In this document: one piece after another, positions 52,254-60,818 of the stretch
Layout of the letters: each line of letters begins with the position of its first letter
How positions within the stretch are numbered: position 1 is the stretch's first letter
Assembly (NCBI GenBank): GCA_021778805.1
Contig: JAJYBV010000004.1
Location: 1-64,000, forward strand
Source: Chloroflexota bacterium
GTDB lineage: Bacteria > Chloroflexota > Ktedonobacteria > Ktedonobacterales > JACDGC01
Reading direction: 5' to 3'
Length of the DNA: 64,000 bases
Made by a program: the position numbers and the translations under genes
The notes under the pieces: generated by a model
What the model was told of the DNA's origin: nothing
The model's database searches: none
Seen by the model: only the letters and a program-made list of their open reading frames with translations

Positions 52254-55253
52254 ATGACAAAATTTCTATCCACAAAAAATTCTTCTACCCAAAAGACAAC
52301 CTTTTCGTCCAAAACCTATTTTTATGAGGTGAAAACTCGCATGCAACGTTCTCACTCTTTATCGCGCAGCTTCGCCTTCTACATGATTCCAATCATGTCG
52401 TTTCTGGCGATGGCGCTTACCCTTGTCGACCCGACAGGAGCGTTTGCGCGATCTATGCCTAAAATAACCCCCTTGGTAAACCAAATGCCGACGGGCGCTT
52501 GGTCTCAGCTAGGGCCGTTATCGCCGACCATAGGCACTACGATGGTTTCTAATGGTTTCGGCGTTTTGGCGGTAGATCCGACAACAAGCGGTTCTACAAC
52601 AACTATGTATTTGGCCCCAAGTGACGGTGGCCTCTTTAAAACAGCCAATGACGGAACATCATGGTCTTCTGTGATGGATACACTGCCCAGCGGTGTTACC
52701 TGGCCAACATTTACAAGTGTAGTGGTCGATCCGGAAAATCATAACACCGTGTTTGCTATTACTGAATCCGGCTCCAGTTTTCAAGGCATTCTTGAAACTA
52801 CCAACGGCGGCACAAGTTGGACACAGATAACAACATCAGAGTTATTAAACGAAACTGGTGTTATTAAGTTATTTGTCAACCCTTATAACGACCAAGATTT
52901 GTTTGCGTTAGCTACCAATGGCTCCAGCTATGAAGTAATGTATTCCATTAATGGTGGAACCAGCTGGACATCCAGCGCAATTGCCACAACAAATTGGGAA
53001 AGCGGCGCAGCCAATACGCTGGAAGATTTAGCGGTTGGTTTCAGCGGCACGACCAGCGCTTACACCGAGTATTTATACGCGGTTGGGTTTGATCCTAGTG
53101 GTGGTAACATTAATGAAGTTGACGTGGCATCGGCAACGGCAACTAATTCTTCAACCACACCAACATGGGCTGCAGCTGCAGCTTCGGATAAAGTTGAGGC
53201 AACATCTGGAACAGTGACAAGCGGCGCGGCAATTGCCCTTGCAGCTTCGGCTCCATCGTCATTGGCCGGTGTGTATGTTTCAGTACAAGCTTCTGCTGCG
53301 CCGGGATTCTATTATTATAATTCCGGTGGTAGCGCTTTTGCTCAGCAGACAATTGCGATTACAACTGTATTTACCGGTATGGCGGTTGACCCGCAGAACC
53401 CGACGATTGTGTATGGCGTAACAAACACTACTGCGCCGTATGTAATTAACGCAGCAACAACGGCAGGTTCGAGCGCTACTTCTATGAATTTGCCCGGAAC
53501 AACAACCGATCGAGAATTGCCGCAGTTCCCAACCTGCGCTTCCGGCACAGATCCGTGCCCGGCAGTGTTTGCGAATGACGGCGGTTTGTTCTACTCATCT
53601 GTTCCGAATGTCGCAACACCGGCAACCTCGGTGTTTGGCCTTTCAGGCGTAGCAGATATTTCATTCGGTTCCGCAAATGGCGCGATTGGCGCAAGCTATG
53701 GCTCCTCACCGGAGTTCTATGGCGTCAGCAACAGTGTTGGTAGTACCAACTATGGCTTGCTGTGGAACGGTTCGACATGGACGATGCCGGATTCATCTTC
53801 GCTTTCTGAGGATTCTATTGCAATCTCTCAGTCGAACAACGCGAAAATTTACTATGCAAATGGCACTGATGTTTATGTCAGCACCAACAGCGGAGCAACT
53901 TTTGGCCCAATTTCTGCCGCACGATCACCATTCGTCGTTGATCCTTCGAATGATTCGCATATTGTTGCATTCAGCACAACCGCGAATGATGTTTGGGAAT
54001 CTACCAATGGTGGTCTTTCCGGAAATAATTCTGCAGTTGGGTTTTCCACGACTTCTATTAGTTTAGACCAAGCAAACAGCGCTGTCGTGTTTGTTGGAGG
54101 ATCTTCGCATCTTTCCGAAGCAACAAACGCCAACGGCTCTTCTGCTGCAACGTATACATCGCTTTCAACTTCTTATACACCGGTTTCAATTGTCGCCGAC
54201 CCGCATGATTCCACCGGAAACACAGCGTATTTTGCGACATCCAGCAGTGTGTATGAAGTAAGCAGCGCAACATCAACACCGGCGTTCACAGCGTTCAGCA
54301 CAACTGGGCTGCCCGCTTCACCGGATATTGCGCAGTTTGGCATGTATTACTCGGGCAACACACCTGTGTTCCTGGCGTTGGCTAGTGGCACTCTTGCCAG
54401 CAACGCTTTGTATTACACAACATCGACCACAGGTTCGTGGACAAAATTGACCAGCGGTCTGACTGCAGCGCCAATCAATGGCTTCGCGGTAAATAAAGAC
54501 CACACCGCTATCACGGCGTATACCAAAGGCCGCGGCGCGTGGGTGCTTGTTTTGCCGACAGCCAAAGCGCAGTCGGTCGGTGTGTATGACCCAACTTCAG
54601 GCACATTCTACCTGAATTACACAAACACTTCCGGCAACGCCAACGTTGCTGTACAGTATGGCCCAACAAAATCCACACCGCTGATTGGTGACTGGACGGG
54701 TCAGGGATTCCAAACTGTTGGTGTGTATAATAACGGCGTGTTCTATCTGAAGAACAGCGACACACCGGGCAATGCGGATATCGCTTTCCAGTATGGTCCT
54801 ATCAGCAGCAGCGCAGTTCCGATAGTCGGCGACTGGACGGGTCAGGGTAAGAGCACCGTTGGTGTATATGTCAACGGCACATTCTACCTGAAGAACTCGA
54901 ACGCCGCCGGTAACGCCGATATTACATTCACATTCGGCGCCCCGGGAGATATTCCGGTGGTCGGTGACTGGAGCGGAGCTGGACACACATCTGTTGGTGT
55001 GTATGATCCTACAACCGGCACGTTCTATCTGAAGAACACATTAGCCGCCGGTCTGCCGGATTATACCTTCCAGTACGGCCCTGCAGGCGCAACGCCAATT
55101 GCCGGTGACTGGACTGGCCAAGGCTTCGCAACTGTAGGTGTGTACTACAATAACGTGTTCTACTTAACCAACACAAATGCAGCCGGCAACGCCAGCTCCG
55201 CGTTTATGTATGGCTACAGCGGCACGACTCCGTTAACAGGCAACTACAAGTAG
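52254..55253 (+). CDS. Large secreted protein with BNR-like propeller and five C-terminal GDW repeats
   Basis: A 999-aa exported protein. After a charged stretch, a signal peptide (SFLAMALTLVDPTGAFA) ends near residue 67. The next 650 residues contain sialidase/BNR-like elements such as APSDGGLFKTANDGTSW, ILETTNGGTSWTQI and YSINGGTSWTS, the pattern of a beta-propeller. The last 220 residues hold five units of about 46 aa, each with GVY...FYLKN, a GNAD-type turn, FQYG and a GDWTGQG end. AAGGAG lies 9 nt before ATG 52254; the frame opens 41 codons earlier. It is a likely surface or matrix protein; its ligand is unknown. A terminator follows. Confidence 0.75.
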   Translation: MTKFLSTKNSSTQKTTFSSKTYFYEVKTRMQRSHSLSRSFAFYMIPIMSFLAMALTLVDPTGAFARSMPKITPLVNQMPTGAWSQLGPLSPTIGTTMVSNGFGVLAVDPTTSGSTTTMYLAPSDGGLFKTANDGTSWSSVMDTLPSGVTWPTFTSVVVDPENHNTVFAITESGSSFQGILETTNGGTSWTQITTSELLNETGVIKLFVNPYNDQDLFALATNGSSYEVMYSINGGTSWTSSAIATTNWESGAANTLEDLAVGFSGTTSAYTEYLYAVGFDPSGGNINEVDVASATATNSSTTPTWAAAAASDKVEATSGTVTSGAAIALAASAPSSLAGVYVSVQASAAPGFYYYNSGGSAFAQQTIAITTVFTGMAVDPQNPTIVYGVTNTTAPYVINAATTAGSSATSMNLPGTTTDRELPQFPTCASGTDPCPAVFANDGGLFYSSVPNVATPATSVFGLSGVADISFGSANGAIGASYGSSPEFYGVSNSVGSTNYGLLWNGSTWTMPDSSSLSEDSIAISQSNNAKIYYANGTDVYVSTNSGATFGPISAARSPFVVDPSNDSHIVAFSTTANDVWESTNGGLSGNNSAVGFSTTSISLDQANSAVVFVGGSSHLSEATNANGSSAATYTSLSTSYTPVSIVADPHDSTGNTAYFATSSSVYEVSSATSTPAFTAFSTTGLPASPDIAQFGMYYSGNTPVFLALASGTLASNALYYTTSTTGSWTKLTSGLTAAPINGFAVNKDHTAITAYTKGRGAWVLVLPTAKAQSVGVYDPTSGTFYLNYTNTSGNANVAVQYGPTKSTPLIGDWTGQGFQTVGVYNNGVFYLKNSDTPGNADIAFQYGPISSSAVPIVGDWTGQGKSTVGVYVNGTFYLKNSNAAGNADITFTFGAPGDIPVVGDWSGAGHTSVGVYDPTTGTFYLKNTLAAGLPDYTFQYGPAGATPIAGDWTGQGFATVGVYYNNVFYLTNTNAAGNASSAFMYGYSGTTPLTGNYK

Positions 55254-55289
55254 TCTCCTAACCATGTCCTTGTAAAGCAAGGATGAGAG

Positions 55290-55329
55290 TGCGCCTTCGG
55301 AATATTTCCGGAGGCGCATTTTGTTTGTG
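55290..55329 (+). terminator. Intrinsic terminator after the secreted protein gene
   Basis: TGCGCCTTCGGAA (55290-55302) and TTCCGGAGGCGCA (55306-55318) pair over 13 positions with one G-T and a TAT loop, then TTTTGTTTG. Confidence 0.8.
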
Positions 55330-55461
55330 TTTTTGCGGAAATGTGCTTTAAACCTGAGCATACGTAACGCATAAAGCAGGAAGCGCCGTGGGGACGCCCC
55401 ACGATTCTTCTTATTCTTTTTAGGCGCAGGTTTTTAGTTGCGCAAGCGCCTAACTACAAGG

Positions 55462-55491
55462 TTGACATTGCCGATGTTTTGCGCTTACAGT
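55462..55491 (+). promoter_or_regulatory. Promoter of the MBL-fold hydrolase gene
   Basis: A perfect TTGACA (55462-55467) and TACAGT (55486-55491) are spaced by 18 nt, 47 nt before the start codon. Confidence 0.55.
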
Positions 55492-55538
55492 AAAAATGAT
55501 GGCGCAATTAAAAATATAAAAGGGCGTTCGTTACAACT

Positions 55539-56378
55539 ATGGCAGATTTTTCATTAACCGAATTAGTTCCCGGCGTTTTTGCCGCATTCGGCGGTGTTTG
55601 CAACCGAGGAATTATTGCCACTGAAGGCAGCGTTGTTGTTATCGATTCCGGAATAAGCCGGGCGGAAGCGTTGCCACTGCGCGAAGCTGCCCAGCAGAAG
55701 TCTGGCAACGGCAACATTATTTTATTTAACACGCACGAGCATTTGGATCACACATTTGGCAATGAAGTGTTCCTGCACGACACTATTATCGCGCAAGCCG
55801 CAGTGCGCGATGTGCTTGCCACGAACGGCGCAAAACAACTGGCTGATATTAAACAGAATCCGCAAATGGCCGAGAGAATTGGCGACGTGCATATTACTTT
55901 GCCGAATGTGGTGTTTGATCAGCAGTTAACGCTGTTTGCCGGCGGCGCTGAAATTCAGCTTATGCGCGCTGGCCCGGCCCACAGCCAAGGAGACGCATTT
56001 GCGTGGCTGCCGCAGCAGCGCGTACTGTTTACCGGAGATATTTTGTTTAATACGCTAGTTCCGGCTATGCCCGGCGGCGGTGATTCCTTAAAGTGGATTC
56101 AATCTTTAACCTACATGGAATCTTTGGGAGCCGAATATGTCGTTCCCGGCCATGGCCCCATCGAGCCGCCTTCTGCGCTGGGTGCGCTGAAGCATTGGCT
56201 GGAAACAGCGCGCAGCCGAGTTGTTGCGCAAATAGACGCCGGCGCCGAACGTGAGGCAATTATTGAACAAGTTGGAGCTTCTATGCATGCGGATTATCCG
56301 CGTGGCTCCGAAATCCGCATGCCGAACGCCATCGGGCAGATCTATTCCGATATTGTCCGTGAGCGCTCCGCATCATAA
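55539..56378 (+). CDS. MBL-fold metallo-hydrolase
   Basis: A 279-aa metallo-beta-lactamase-fold hydrolase. The metal ligands are H66, H68, D70 and H71 (HEHLDH), a His in GPAHSQGD, the Asp in LFTGDIL, and the His in VPGHGP. The pattern fits the glyoxalase-II/quorum-lactonase-like group with a C-terminal helical tail. The substrate is not known. It has a clear promoter. Confidence 0.88.
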   Translation: MADFSLTELVPGVFAAFGGVCNRGIIATEGSVVVIDSGISRAEALPLREAAQQKSGNGNIILFNTHEHLDHTFGNEVFLHDTIIAQAAVRDVLATNGAKQLADIKQNPQMAERIGDVHITLPNVVFDQQLTLFAGGAEIQLMRAGPAHSQGDAFAWLPQQRVLFTGDILFNTLVPAMPGGGDSLKWIQSLTYMESLGAEYVVPGHGPIEPPSALGALKHWLETARSRVVAQIDAGAEREAIIEQVGASMHADYPRGSEIRMPNAIGQIYSDIVRERSAS

Positions 56379-56514
56379 CAAAAAAGCGCTTGCGTCCCCC
56401 CGATTCTCATAATCATTAAGGCAGACGCAAGCGCCGCAATTTGCTAAGATATTTGGAAAGCGATGCGCAGCAGAACAGCGCCGCCTGCTGCGCATTTCAA
56501 TATCCCCCGCTGCG

Positions 56515-57468
56515 CTAATTTTCCGCCGGAGCCAGCGCCTCACTTTTTTGAGTACGCGATGGTAAATGCCCTGATGAAGTGATGAGGACGATCGCAAAAA
56601 CAATTACGATCGCGGCGGTAATTGCAGTTGGTGTTAATCGCTCGTTATCAAAAACTACACCTAAAAAAACAGCGACTACCGGGTTGACATACGCATATGT
56701 GGATGTAAGCGCCAGCGAGGTGTTGTTTAACAGCCAGATATATGCGGTGTATCCCGCGAGTGAACCAAAAATGATGAGATACACCAATGCAAGTATCGAT
56801 GACTGCGATACCTGCGCTGGCTGGAAATGGCTCCATTCGCCGATTAACGTTCCAATAATCAGCAGCGCCACGCCTCCGGCGAGCATTTCTATTGCGGTTC
56901 CCATTGCCGGTGATGAGGGCATATCGCTTTGCCGCGAAAAAACGGATCCTACGGCCCAAAGCACGGCCGCCACTGGTATCAGCAATGTTTCAAATAATTT
57001 AACGCTGCCGGTGTTTTTGAATAAATCCGGCGCAATCAATATTCCCACGCCAATCAAACCAATCAGCAAGCCCGCCGAAACAACAAGGGTCGGGCGTTTG
57101 CCGTTTGGCCGCGCCCAATCCAGCAGCGTCATCCAAATAGGAGTTGTGGAAATGAGCAGCGCCGCTAAACTTGATGGCGCCGATTGTTCGGCAAAAGAAA
57201 TTAGCCCATTTCCGCCAACCAGCAGAAACAGTCCGGTTATTGCCGCATTGCGCCATTGCCGCATAGTTGGTTTTGCCGATTTCATGAACAGCGCGGCGGC
57301 AAACGCAATAATTCCCGCCACCAAGAAGCGCGCCCCGGCCATCAGAAACGGCGGTATTGTTTCAACACTAAAGCGAATGGCTAAATAGGTCGATCCCCAA
57401 ATGATATAAATAGTTACTAACGCAATAACGGTGTTCAAGCCATTTTTCGAGCGTGTTCCGGAAGCCAT
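56515..57468 (-). CDS. EamA/DMT-superfamily transporter
   Basis: A 317-aa protein with about ten membrane helices in two EamA repeats. YIIWGSTYLAIRFSVETIPPF is the typical first-helix motif, and the second half has LALTSTYAYVNPVVAVFLGV. Relatives export amino acids or metabolites (YedA/RhaT type). The frame opens at GTG 57576, adding an unrelated 36 residues; ATG 57468, directly before the first helix, is chosen though its ribosome site is weak. Confidence 0.82.
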   Translation of the reverse strand: MASGTRSKNGLNTVIALVTIYIIWGSTYLAIRFSVETIPPFLMAGARFLVAGIIAFAAALFMKSAKPTMRQWRNAAITGLFLLVGGNGLISFAEQSAPSSLAALLISTTPIWMTLLDWARPNGKRPTLVVSAGLLIGLIGVGILIAPDLFKNTGSVKLFETLLIPVAAVLWAVGSVFSRQSDMPSSPAMGTAIEMLAGGVALLIIGTLIGEWSHFQPAQVSQSSILALVYLIIFGSLAGYTAYIWLLNNTSLALTSTYAYVNPVVAVFLGVVFDNERLTPTAITAAIVIVFAIVLITSSGHLPSRTQKSEALAPAEN

Positions 57469-57609
57469 GAAAGGAGAACCCCCAAAGAGGTGAAATATGA
57501 GGAATATGATACAAAGAGGTATCATAGAAACTACCAATATATTGTAACTTTTTTTAAGCGCTTCAGTCAACTGCACGGCGAATTCAATTTATAGCAATAA
57601 AAAGAAAAT

Positions 57610-57775
57610 TTGGGGGGCGCTTTTGCCACCAATACCGCTCCAAAGCACAAGCGCCGCCACATATCGTTTATTTTAGAGCATACGCCGCGCGGTACACATG
57701 GGGCCATGCAATCCGGTAGGGGCGACCCTTGCGGTCGCCCTTGCCACACGGCAATCAATATTGCCCATCGGAAAA
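57610..57775 (-). repeat. Family B element fragment (minus orientation) with a one-arm GCAATCCGG block
   Basis: On the minus strand it reads GGCGGCGCTTGTGCTTTGGA and CATGTGTACCGCGCGGCGTA. GCAATCCGGTAGGGGCGACC-CTTGC-GGTCGCCC lies at about 57706-57740 and is followed by GGCAATCAATATTGCCC. No gene is seen from 57469 to here. Confidence 0.75.
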
Positions 57776-57787
57776 TAAAATTAAAAG

Positions 57788-58212
57788 ATAAATTGGGGAC
57801 ACCCCAAAACCCCGCGCAAGAGGCATTCGCCACTTACGAATCCCTGGTGCACCGTGTGGTGTTTCGTTTTATATTAAAAATTATTTGGGGACACCCCAAA
57901 CCCCGCGCAAGGGGCATTCGCCCCTTACGAATCCCCGTTGTACCGTGCGGTGTTTCGTTCTATATTAAAGATAAATTGGGGACACCCCAAAACCCCGCGC
58001 AATGGGCATCCGCCCCTTACGAATCCCCGTTGTACCGTGCGGTGTTTCGTTCTATATTAAAAATTATTTGGGTGGCGCCCGAAACCCCGCGCAATGGGCA
58101 TCCGCCCCTTACGAATCCCCGTTGTACCGTGCGGTGTTTCGTTCTATATTAAAAATTATTTGGTGGCGCGCCAAACCCCGCGCAAGGGGCATTCGCCCCT
58201 TGCGAATCTCCG
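57788..58212 (+). repeat. Family A tandem array, five units, period 91/92/92/91 bp
   Basis: CTTACGAATCCC (with CTTGCGAATCTC in the last unit) recurs at 57833, 57924, 58016, 58108 and 58199. Cores vary in the first hairpin (GGGGACACCCC, GGGTGGCGCCC, GGTGGCGCGCC) but usually keep pairing. Linkers are nearly the same: GTTGTACCGTGCGGTGTTTC then GTTCTATATTAAAAATTATT. Confidence 0.92.
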
Positions 58213-58292
58213 GCAATTCATTCAAGATGTAGTAAACAATATAATTTACACGAGTTTTTCCCATAGTTTGCGCGAGGGAATTGGTTTTATCA

Positions 58293-58506
58293 TATAATAT
58301 GGTAGAAGGAAATGTGATTGTGTTTTTTGTGTCAGCAACCCCACGACAAAAGCCGGGCGGCCAATTATGGCCCCTTCGCAAGAAGGAATTGTACGGATAT
58401 CCGTCACTTGGACGGTTAAGCCAATTCCATATAGAAAGAGAGGCTCGCCTGATGGCGAGCAGGCGCTTCCCTCCCTTGGCCGGAAGGCTGGGAGTTTTGT
58501 GTCTGT
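58293..58506 (+). promoter_or_regulatory. Promoter and structured leader of ftsH
   Basis: A perfect TATAAT (58293-58298) would start a leader of about 210 nt. Stems seen: CCTTC-GCAA-GAAGG (58373-58386), GGAATTG (58385-58391) with CAATTCC (58422-58428), ACGG/CCGT (58393-58404) competing with CCGTC/GACGG (58401-58415), GCTCGCC-TGAT-GGCGAGC (58443-58460), and CTCCC-TT-GGCC-GGAA-GGCT-GGGAG (58471-58494) followed by TTTTG. The last one looks like a terminator or a sequestered ribosome site. It matches no riboswitch I know. Confidence 0.5.
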
Positions 58507-58513
58507 ATGAAAG

Positions 58514-60481
58514 ATGATAAATTCACCGGATCAGCGTGATCCTCACAACCAAGATCAGCAGCCGCCAAATACACCAAAAGGGAACCAGCCGCGAGGAAAT
58601 TTGCCATTTCCCATTAATGGCGCTATGTTTATTTGGATTATTCTGGGTGTTTTACTTGTCGGTTGGCTCATATTCTCTGTAATAGGCAGTAATTTTTCAC
58701 CAAAAGGCGAAACTATAAGCTATTCATATATGCTGTATCAAGCCGGGCAGGGCAATATTAAGTCCGTTTCTATAGATGGCAATACAGTTAATGGCGTTTT
58801 TAGAACTCCTATAAAATCAGATTTAAATTCACAAACAGACACCAATTTTATTGCGTATATTCCTAATATTGGCATTCAAGACCCCACTCAAACCTTAATC
58901 AATGATAAGGTGCAGGTGCAGGCTCCTAAACCCAATTCCGGAAGTTTCTGGAGCAGTTTCGGCAATATTTTCATATATGTTATTTTGCCAATCGGTGTCA
59001 TTGCGCTGGCGTTTTGGTGGTTTACCCGCCGGACTGCAAACGCGCAGCAAGGCTTATTTTCCTTTGGGCAAAGCAAAGCGCGTATGTATTTAGGCGGCAA
59101 AACGCAAACTACGTTTAATGATGTCGCCGGAGCCGATGAAGCCAAAGCCGATTTAGTTGAAATTGTAGATTACCTGCGCACCCCGGAACGCTACCAAAAA
59201 CTTGGCGGCAAAATTCCCCGCGGCGTACTGTTGGTCGGCCCTCCGGGAACCGGTAAAACGCTGCTTGCAAAAGCAGTCGCCGGCGAAGCCGATGTGCCAT
59301 TTTTTTCAATGTCTGGCTCAGAGTTTGTAGAAATGCTGGTCGGCGTTGGCGCCAGCCGTGTGCGCGATTTATTTGATAAGGCTAAAAAAAGCGCGCCTTG
59401 CATTGTGTTTATAGACGAGCTGGACGCCGTCGGACGACAGCGCGGCGCCGGGCTTGGCGGCGGCAATGATGAACGTGAGCAAACACTCAACCAAATTTTG
59501 GTTGAAATGGATGGCTTCGATCCCCGCCAAGCAATCGTTGTGCTGGCCGCAACTAACCGCCCTGATGTGCTGGATCCCGCTTTGTTGCGCCCCGGCCGCT
59601 TCGACCGCCGCGTGGTGGTGGATAGACCGGACCGCCCGGGCCGCGAAGCTATTTTGCAGGTGCATGTTCGCTCGATACCGTTAGACTCCGATGTAAAATT
59701 GGATGTGCTGGCGCGCAATACCCCCGGAATGGTGGGAGCCGATCTGGCTAATTTGTGCAACGAGGCCGCGTTGATGGCCGCGCGGCGCAACCTGAACCTG
59801 GTTAATATGAAGTGCTTCGAGGATTCGCTGGATAAAATTATTCTTGGCGCGCAAAGACCGTTGGTGCTTAGCCCGCTGGAACGGAAAATAACTGCGTACC
59901 ATGAATCTGGCCACGCTATTGTTGCCCTGATGACTCCGCTCAGCGACTCGGTTCATAAAGTTACTATTGTACCGCGCGGGCAGGCGCTTGGCGTCACTCA
60001 GTTTTCTCCCGCCGAAGACAGGCACAACTATTCGCGCAACTACCTGATGGCGCGCATCGCTGTTGGGTTGGGCGGCCGTGTCGCTGAAGAAGTAGCCCTT
60101 GGCGATGTTACAACCGGCGCCGAAAACGATTTCCAAGTGGTTACCAATATCGCCCGTGAAATGATCACACGGTGGGGTATGAGCGCGCGTATCGGCTCGG
60201 TGTTTTATGGCTCGGAACGCGAAGTGTTCCTTGGCAGAGAAATGAGCCTCGGCCAGCAGCGCGAATATTCTGAACAAACAGCTGCCACCATTGATGAGGA
60301 AGTGCATACCCTTATTATGGAACGGTATACCTATGTAAGAAAAACTCTTACTGATAACCGCGCATTCCTGGATAAAATGTCTGAAATGCTTTTGGAGCGC
60401 GAAACCATCGATAAAGATGAGGTTGAACAACTATTCAATCAATATGCGGCTAAACCGGAAAACGCAACGACGACAAACTAA
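58514..60481 (+). CDS. ftsH: FtsH, membrane-bound ATP-dependent zinc metalloprotease
   Basis: A 655-aa protease that removes damaged membrane proteins and short-lived regulators. Two membrane helices (about 37-59 and 152-175) flank a small extracytoplasmic domain. The AAA+ module has Walker A GPPGTGKT (242-249), Walker [13 protein letters not shown] and the second region of homology ([20 protein letters not shown]). The zinc site is HESGH (463-467), with the third ligand in the GAENDF segment. A TGA is directly upstream in frame, so ATG 58514 is the first possible ATG; no good ribosome site precedes it. A short overlapping frame starts at 58507. Confidence 0.97.
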   Translation: MINSPDQRDPHNQDQQPPNTPKGNQPRGNLPFPINGAMFIWIILGVLLVGWLIFSVIGSNFSPKGETISYSYMLYQAGQGNIKSVSIDGNTVNGVFRTPIKSDLNSQTDTNFIAYIPNIGIQDPTQTLINDKVQVQAPKPNSGSFWSSFGNIFIYVILPIGVIALAFWWFTRRTANAQQGLFSFGQSKARMYLGGKTQTTFNDVAGADEAKADLVEIVDYLRTPERYQKLGGKIPRGVLLVGPPGTGKTLLAKAVAGEADVPFFSMSGSEFVEMLVGVGASRVRDLFDKAKKSAPCIVFIDELDAVGRQRGAGLGGGNDEREQTLNQILVEMDGFDPRQAIVVLAATNRPDVLDPALLRPGRFDRRVVVDRPDRPGREAILQVHVRSIPLDSDVKLDVLARNTPGMVGADLANLCNEAALMAARRNLNLVNMKCFEDSLDKIILGAQRPLVLSPLERKITAYHESGHAIVALMTPLSDSVHKVTIVPRGQALGVTQFSPAEDRHNYSRNYLMARIAVGLGGRVAEEVALGDVTTGAENDFQVVTNIAREMITRWGMSARIGSVFYGSEREVFLGREMSLGQQREYSEQTAATIDEEVHTLIMERYTYVRKTLTDNRAFLDKMSEMLLERETIDKDEVEQLFNQYAAKPENATTTN

Positions 60482-60568
60482 TCCGCTAATTGCCGGCGCC
60501 GCTTCATCCTCTTACAGACCTGAGCTTAAAAAGGCAAAAGAGGAAATGGATGGCGCCCCCCGACCCTA

Positions 60569-60597
60569 TCAGGAGGCCTGCTGCCTCCTGATTTTTG
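60569..60597 (+). terminator. Intrinsic terminator after ftsH (repeat-derived)
   Basis: TCAGGAGGC (60569-60577) and GCCTCCTGA (60583-60591) form a perfect 9-bp stem with a CTGCT loop, then TTTTTG. The preceding 50 nt (CTGAGCTTAAAAAGGCAAAA) match the repeat flank at 49301 and 49750, so a repeat supplies the terminator. The remainder of 60482-60818 shows nothing else. Confidence 0.7.
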
Positions 60598-60818
60598 TAT
60601 ACTTTGGTTTATAGTGCGGCGCGCGCCGCCTTCGTGATAGAATGATTGCAAGAAGCTTTCCGCTTCTTGTAATAGTTACACAGCGCACAATAATTCTGCG
60701 CCAAAACTCCCATCCAAACTGTGAAAAACTTCTTAATCTCTGCTTTATTATTTCACAGTAAAAAGGCTAATAGTTATCTTATAATCAAAGTGATTATTCA
60801 GGCTATAGGGAGACGCCA

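Noticed and set aside
57610-58152. 180-codon frame with repeated peptides
   Set aside because: It is made entirely of family A and B repeats; the same peptides appear in several frames and at other repeat sites.
57788-58212. Regular repeats suggesting a CRISPR array
   Set aside because: The period is 91-92 bp, the supposed spacers are nearly identical to each other, and no cas gene is present. It is a tandem repeat.
58461-58500. SRP (4.5S) RNA because of the CCGGAAGG sequence
   Set aside because: The asymmetric internal loop with AGCA and the rest of the SRP fold are missing; it is a simple hairpin with a GGAA loop.
58281-58517. 78-codon frame before ftsH
   Set aside because: It coincides with the structured leader, is in a different frame from ftsH and shows no protein family.
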